From positions 1 through 38,036 of the forward strand of contig JABGOW010000489.1 in the NCBI GenBank assembly GCA_018645275.1: DNA of 38,036 nucleotides. The letters run 5' to 3'. Of this stretch, positions 35,701 to 38,036 are shown in pieces (position 1 is the first letter of the stretch; each line of letters begins with the position of its first letter). The notes under the pieces are model-generated. The model searched no databases and was not told where the DNA came from. It saw nothing but the letters and a program-made list of their open reading frames with translations. A program made the translations under genes and the position numbers. This DNA is from Verrucomicrobiota bacterium. Lineage in GTDB: Bacteria > Verrucomicrobiota > Kiritimatiellia > UBA8416.

Positions 35701-36438
35701 GGTTGTATCGGGACTGCCGTCCCATGTCAGTGCAGGAGCGGCTGTAACTTGGAAATACTGTAATTTGGCACCGCTCCAGGTGCCGCCAGCACCTATGGTG
35801 GTGGTGAAATAGGCGCCGACGGAAATGATGTTATCGGGATCAGCCGGGTTTGCTCCTCCCCCCGTTACGCCAAACAGACTGAATGAACTCCACGTTAAAT
35901 CTCCAATAGCCGTATTGATGGTGGTGTAGTCATCATCAGTCAGCGTCTGGTTACTCTGATACCAGCCGTCCGCAGTTTCGATAAGATATCTAGCGGTGGT
36001 TGTTCCACCGCGAGTTGCAAACTCTATAGCGAATGAGGCCAGGACCCTGTCGCTGGTCATGAAGTCAGGTGCTTCCCAGGCAATCATGCTCTCAACAGTG
36101 CCCCCGGCACCGCCGAAGTTCTTCACCATCTGAATAGCATCTGTACCACCGGCACCGCCATTTTCATTAGGACCAAAAGGGTTCCCGTTTGGGTCCATCG
36201 CCCCGTAATAATTGCGGGTCTGCCCTGCCGCATTCGTCGAATACCCACTGGCTCCGTCAGCCGGACTAACATAGGTACCGGTGTAAGTCGTGCCGTAACT
36301 GCCGTTGGCATTGGCGGTCACGATCGTGTCGTCACCACCGGACTCACCCCACTTGACGATGGTAGACGCCGAAGCACCGCTGGACAGGCAAAGCATGGCG
36401 ACAACGACCCACGACGTATTTTTGAATGTGCTCTTCAT
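32731..36438 (-). CDS. large secreted protein with autotransporter-associated beta-strand repeats
   Basis: This 1235-residue protein starts at 36438, which has AAGGAG at good spacing and opens a Sec leader (about 1-25, ending SGASAS). Residues 25-300 form a Gly/Thr-rich N-terminal domain of unknown type. From about residue 320 onward runs a beta-helix-like region with repeated blocks such as GTLTLTGANTYTGDTSVDEG, TINSGATLEL and GSGTLVKSG. A unit of about 165 residues is duplicated near 730-900 and 950-1115; the copies share DVGTITINSG, GSLLGSGTLVKSG/GSILGSGTLVKSG and DIAWS. No C-terminal beta-barrel or PEP-CTERM-type signal is visible, so the mode of surface attachment is open. Such proteins are abundant in PVC bacteria and are thought to be surface adhesins or glycan-binding proteins. 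Operator candidate C lies 126 bases upstream. Confidence 0.88.
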   Translation of the reverse strand: MKSTFKNTSWVVVAMLCLSSGASASTIVKWGESGGDDTIVTANANGSYGTTYTGTYVSPADGASGYSTNAAGQTRNYYGAMDPNGNPFGPNENGGAGGTDAIQMVKNFGGAGGTVESMIAWEAPDFMTSDRVLASFAIEFATRGGTTTARYLIETADGWYQSNQTLTDDDYTTINTAIGDLTWSSFSLFGVTGGGANPADPDNIISVGAYFTTTIGAGGTWSGAKLQYFQVTAAPALTWDGSPDTTWTGTSDATSWSGRTYDDGDAVQFLDTGAGTVSISGTVSPASILVDSSSDYSLGGGVIAGTADGLTKTNSGTLTLTGANTYTGDTSVDEGTLEIGGSGKVGDYHGELSIASGAVFKYSSDQVLGAANRFDGNISGDGSFVVDTSSGSVLFGGGTKSVAKVEVKAGRLEAQSSDSALGTAATTVHLGDTSGTADAELKISGATRTFTTKAGLTVEAGSSGTKTLISSSVAYTDSTPITLEDDLTIENEGPLTLGGVISDSGGSFGLTLNAQDATDTLTLSEQTKTVIYSGATTIDHGTLILSRGANPPGPQGTVTINNGGTLAFGHFNQLSKDGSIPDVVVNSGGVIDSSATVTTFDNLTLNGGTLESKGGLNTAWGSFVVLDAVTVTADSLIEDVSGSDNLITPGDFNGNRTLTFDIASGVTLTNELGIADYNSGAGNTYSIVKDSDGTLTQANAESNAYSGTLTVSDGTLREVTVGDGTAASLNNPDWTRPMSETTIADGARLIIDTTSYTDNRSRLDVGTITINSGATLELHHDSSNTGTDKYIWTGGSLLGSGTLVKSGGSPADIAWSGSAASLNSFNGAISVDEGSLAVNSGNTGTAGSGNSDVTVALGAEFDVRSGTVLIDSLDGAGTVKNSSGTGNTLSLGNNDGSGTFSGAITLVDPDGFSVIKSGSGTQTLANAEGNTYDGTTTINGGTLVEQPSLTGGTWTRATSSTTIESEGTLVLDTSAQSNAGSRQDVGTITINSGGFLELTNTASTVDRSIWSGGSILGSGTLVKSGSGHQDIAWSTSKTSLDSFSGAISIEGGYLIVNPNAGVVAGSGNFDVTVDATLDIRTGTFKIDALDGSGTVYESDTGNTSILWLGNNDGDGNFSGSIQNGVIVLKNGAGTQTLSGANTTTGYLTINAGVLALAAGGSLNTEGTVRIASGAKMDLASGIDQTVGSLYLNGVQQHTKGTYGAVGSGADNEDDTYFSGSGVLRMPAIGAIFKFK

Positions 36439-36563
36439 GATGTTCTCCTTCGCTCTTTCTGCCGATCGGTATGAGGTGCTTTTGGCCAGCACATCCCGAC
36501 ACGAGATCCCTTGCATATGATCTATTATCCCAAGGACGCGCCCATTAGGGCAACGCAAGACAG

Positions 36564-36590
36564 GCATCATTCGGGGGTGCGATGCATCAT
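36564..36590 (-). promoter_or_regulatory. direct-repeat operator candidate C (ATGATGC x2, 20 bp apart)
   Basis: On the minus strand ATGATGC occurs at 36590-36584 and 36570-36564, 20 bases apart, 126 bases before the beta-repeat gene. The left flank TCTCCCC matches sites A and B. A GATAAT lies at 36529-36524 on the minus strand, close to where GATGGT lies in A and B, and could be the -10 element. Confidence 0.5.
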
Positions 36591-36610
36591 TTGGGGAGAC
36601 TTCTTCTTGC

Positions 36611-36674
36611 GTAGGACGGGCATCCTGCCCGTCTGTGCAATACGGCCTACAGACGGACAAGATGTCCGTCCTAC
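36611..36674. repeat. palindromic repeat with 26-bp arms
   Basis: Left arm 36611-36636 and right arm 36649-36674 are reverse complements with three mismatches and begin and end GTAGGACGG/CCGTCCTAC. The short translations TGILPV and DGQDVRPT mark it as the same broad class as the element at 7319-7392. It lies between operator C and the upstream esterase gene, in a 279-base gap with no gene. Confidence 0.85.
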
Positions 36675-36717
36675 GAAGAGAGTGGCGACGGAATCCGATG
36701 ACCAGTCAAGTTTCAGC

Positions 36718-38036
36718 CTACCGAACCACAAACACCATCCCCACTGGATCCGGCGCCTTGACTCTCAGTAGCACGTTGTCGATCGTGACTTCAGAGTCGG
36801 CCACAGCATCACGGGCGAATACGAGCGTGACGTAGTCGAAATCCTCAACACCGCTAAATCCCCACTGCTCAAGATCAACCACCTCGGCAAATCTCGCGGA
36901 ACCTGCCGTCACGCCAGTCAGTGTGACCAATGGAGAGTAGTCTACCCCAAAATAGGCAGAAGGCGCCGATTCTGAAATCGTATCCCCTCCGACAAACTCA
37001 GAGGAGCTTATGTCCGTGTTGTCGAAATCCAGCTCAAGATACTGATATCGCCCGATACCACCGGCGGCGCCATGTCCATAGTTGCCGATGCGGGAAAGGG
37101 AGTTGGTGTAGGAACCCCGGGTTCCGAACAGATAGACGGAAAGCGACTCACCGGCGGCCGCCAACGTGTAATCAAAGCTCAGGCTGAGCTTCGTTCCTGT
37201 CATCGCTGTCCCCACACGAACCCCCTGCACCAGAGCGCCCTCACTGGCGGCATCATCCGTATCCCCGGCATTGCGCAAAACGCCGCCGGAAATCGTCCAA
37301 TTCCCAACCGCCGAGCGCCAACCGTCGCCTAGGTCGTCCGGCCGATAATTACCGCCGTCTTGTGTCAGGGTGTCGATTGCAAAGGAGTCACGAATAAGGC
37401 TACCCGCCCGGAAAGACGAAGCAACCAGACCGGCCCCGTTCCGCAGGTTGGGCTGGGCGACCTCACTCCAGGCGAAACGCATGGTCGTCGGAACGGGCAC
37501 CGCCGGGGAACTGAGGACCACCTTCTTGCCGCTCACCACGGCAGTGGCCGAGGTATAGACGCCTTCGCTCACTTCAAGCTCGAACCAATCAGGAGCCAGC
37601 CCATCGCTGGTCGTCAGGCCGGTAGCAGAATCAAAAGTGACCTCCAGCGTACTGCCGACGGTCTTCAGGTACTGGAACGTCGGTCCAGTGCTGATGATGT
37701 TCTGACCGTAGGTGTTAGCCAGCGCCAGCAATGCCAGGCGCTCTCCGGGTACTTGCTTATTCCTGGGATGAAGCTCAGTGAGGTCCGTGGCTCCCGTTGA
37801 GTCGTGCACGGCATCCGTGATCACTGCCATACCGGCATTGGTAACCTCACCGAGAACTGCGGACTGCGCTTCCCAGAAAAACGGGAGGACGCCATCGTCG
37901 ATGGCTGTGGTGGCGTTCGCGGTGTAGTCAAATGGCGCGATCTGCACGTAGTAAAACGGGAAGGCTTCGCCCCACAGGGAGCGCCAGCCATCGATGAGAG
38001 CCTTCTTCTTTGCCACATAGGTCAACGGCTGCCCGT
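36718..38036 (-). CDS. sialate O-acetylesterase-like protein, 3' part (5' end outside window)
   Basis: The frame is open to the right edge, giving about 439 C-terminal residues. The first half is the end of a SASA-type esterase domain: WRSLWGEAFPFYYVQIAPF, then the Asp/His block DLTELHPRNKQVPGERLALL, which carries the catalytic His. The Ser-containing GQSNM block lies outside the window. From about WEIGHT-neutral position 37395 leftwards (SLIRDSFAIDTL onward) a separate beta-sandwich-like C-terminal domain of about 220 residues follows, which I do not recognise and which may bind glycan. It lacks the SGNH domain of the esterase at 2016-4250. The gene precedes the beta-repeat gene in the same direction, with repeat 36611-36674 and operator C between. 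Confidence 0.85.
   Translation of the reverse strand, partial: GQPLTYVAKKKALIDGWRSLWGEAFPFYYVQIAPFDYTANATTAIDDGVLPFFWEAQSAVLGEVTNAGMAVITDAVHDSTGATDLTELHPRNKQVPGERLALLALANTYGQNIISTGPTFQYLKTVGSTLEVTFDSATGLTTSDGLAPDWFELEVSEGVYTSATAVVSGKKVVLSSPAVPVPTTMRFAWSEVAQPNLRNGAGLVASSFRAGSLIRDSFAIDTLTQDGGNYRPDDLGDGWRSAVGNWTISGGVLRNAGDTDDAASEGALVQGVRVGTAMTGTKLSLSFDYTLAAAGESLSVYLFGTRGSYTNSLSRIGNYGHGAAGGIGRYQYLELDFDNTDISSSEFVGGDTISESAPSAYFGVDYSPLVTLTGVTAGSARFAEVVDLEQWGFSGVEDFDYVTLVFARDAVADSEVTIDNVLLRVKAPDPVGMVFVVR

Overview
The window looks like part of the chromosome of a PVC-group bacterium, most likely Kiritimatiellota or a related Verrucomicrobiota. The evidence is the gene content: many secreted Cys-type sulfatases, sialate-O-acetylesterase-like proteins, a protein with autotransporter-associated beta-strand repeats, LamG proteins, a URO-D-fold enzyme in a sugar operon, and several kinds of palindromic interspersed repeat, some of them inside genes. 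There is no 16S or other marker gene, so this placement is inference. No SusC/SusD pair, tRNA, rRNA, CRISPR array or transposase gene is visible.

Layout. (1) 1-2000, plus strand: the 3' end of a GH78 alpha-L-rhamnosidase overlapping a Tat-exported sulfatase. (2) 2016-20014, minus strand, read right to left: URO-D-family enzyme, ROK sugar kinase, MFS sugar porter, two paralogous GH92 alpha-mannosidases, a zinc-ribbon/TM/GH29-like fusion, two sulfatases, and a sialate-O-acetylesterase/SGNH fusion. (3) 20175-22283, plus strand: an AraC-type and a LacI-type regulator, divergent from that run. (4) 22284-24208: a broken GH38 remnant, then a secreted double-LamG protein. (5) 24362-30388, minus strand: two sulfatases and a protein with two GH29 alpha-L-fucosidase domains. 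(6) 31252-32349, plus strand: a XylR-type regulator. (7) 32731 to the right edge, minus strand: a large beta-repeat adhesin-like protein and the 3' part of a second sialate-O-acetylesterase-like gene.

Together the genes describe desulfation, deacetylation and exo-cleavage of a sulfated glycan that contains rhamnose, fucose and mannose. Uptake would be by a proton-coupled sugar porter and phosphorylation by a ROK kinase. The exact glycan cannot be read from the sequence.

Four items stand out. First, a direct-repeat operator (ATGATGC twice, 20-21 bp apart) lies upstream of three minus-strand genes and fits the neighbouring XylR/AraC-type regulator. Second, one palindromic repeat sits at the same place, just after the signal peptide, in two sulfatase genes but in different reading frames. 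Third, an unusual zinc-ribbon, membrane-anchored GH29-like protein is present. Fourth, at least four gene remnants (sulfatase, GH38, two F5/8-type domains) lie between intact genes, which points to rapid gene turnover at the locus.
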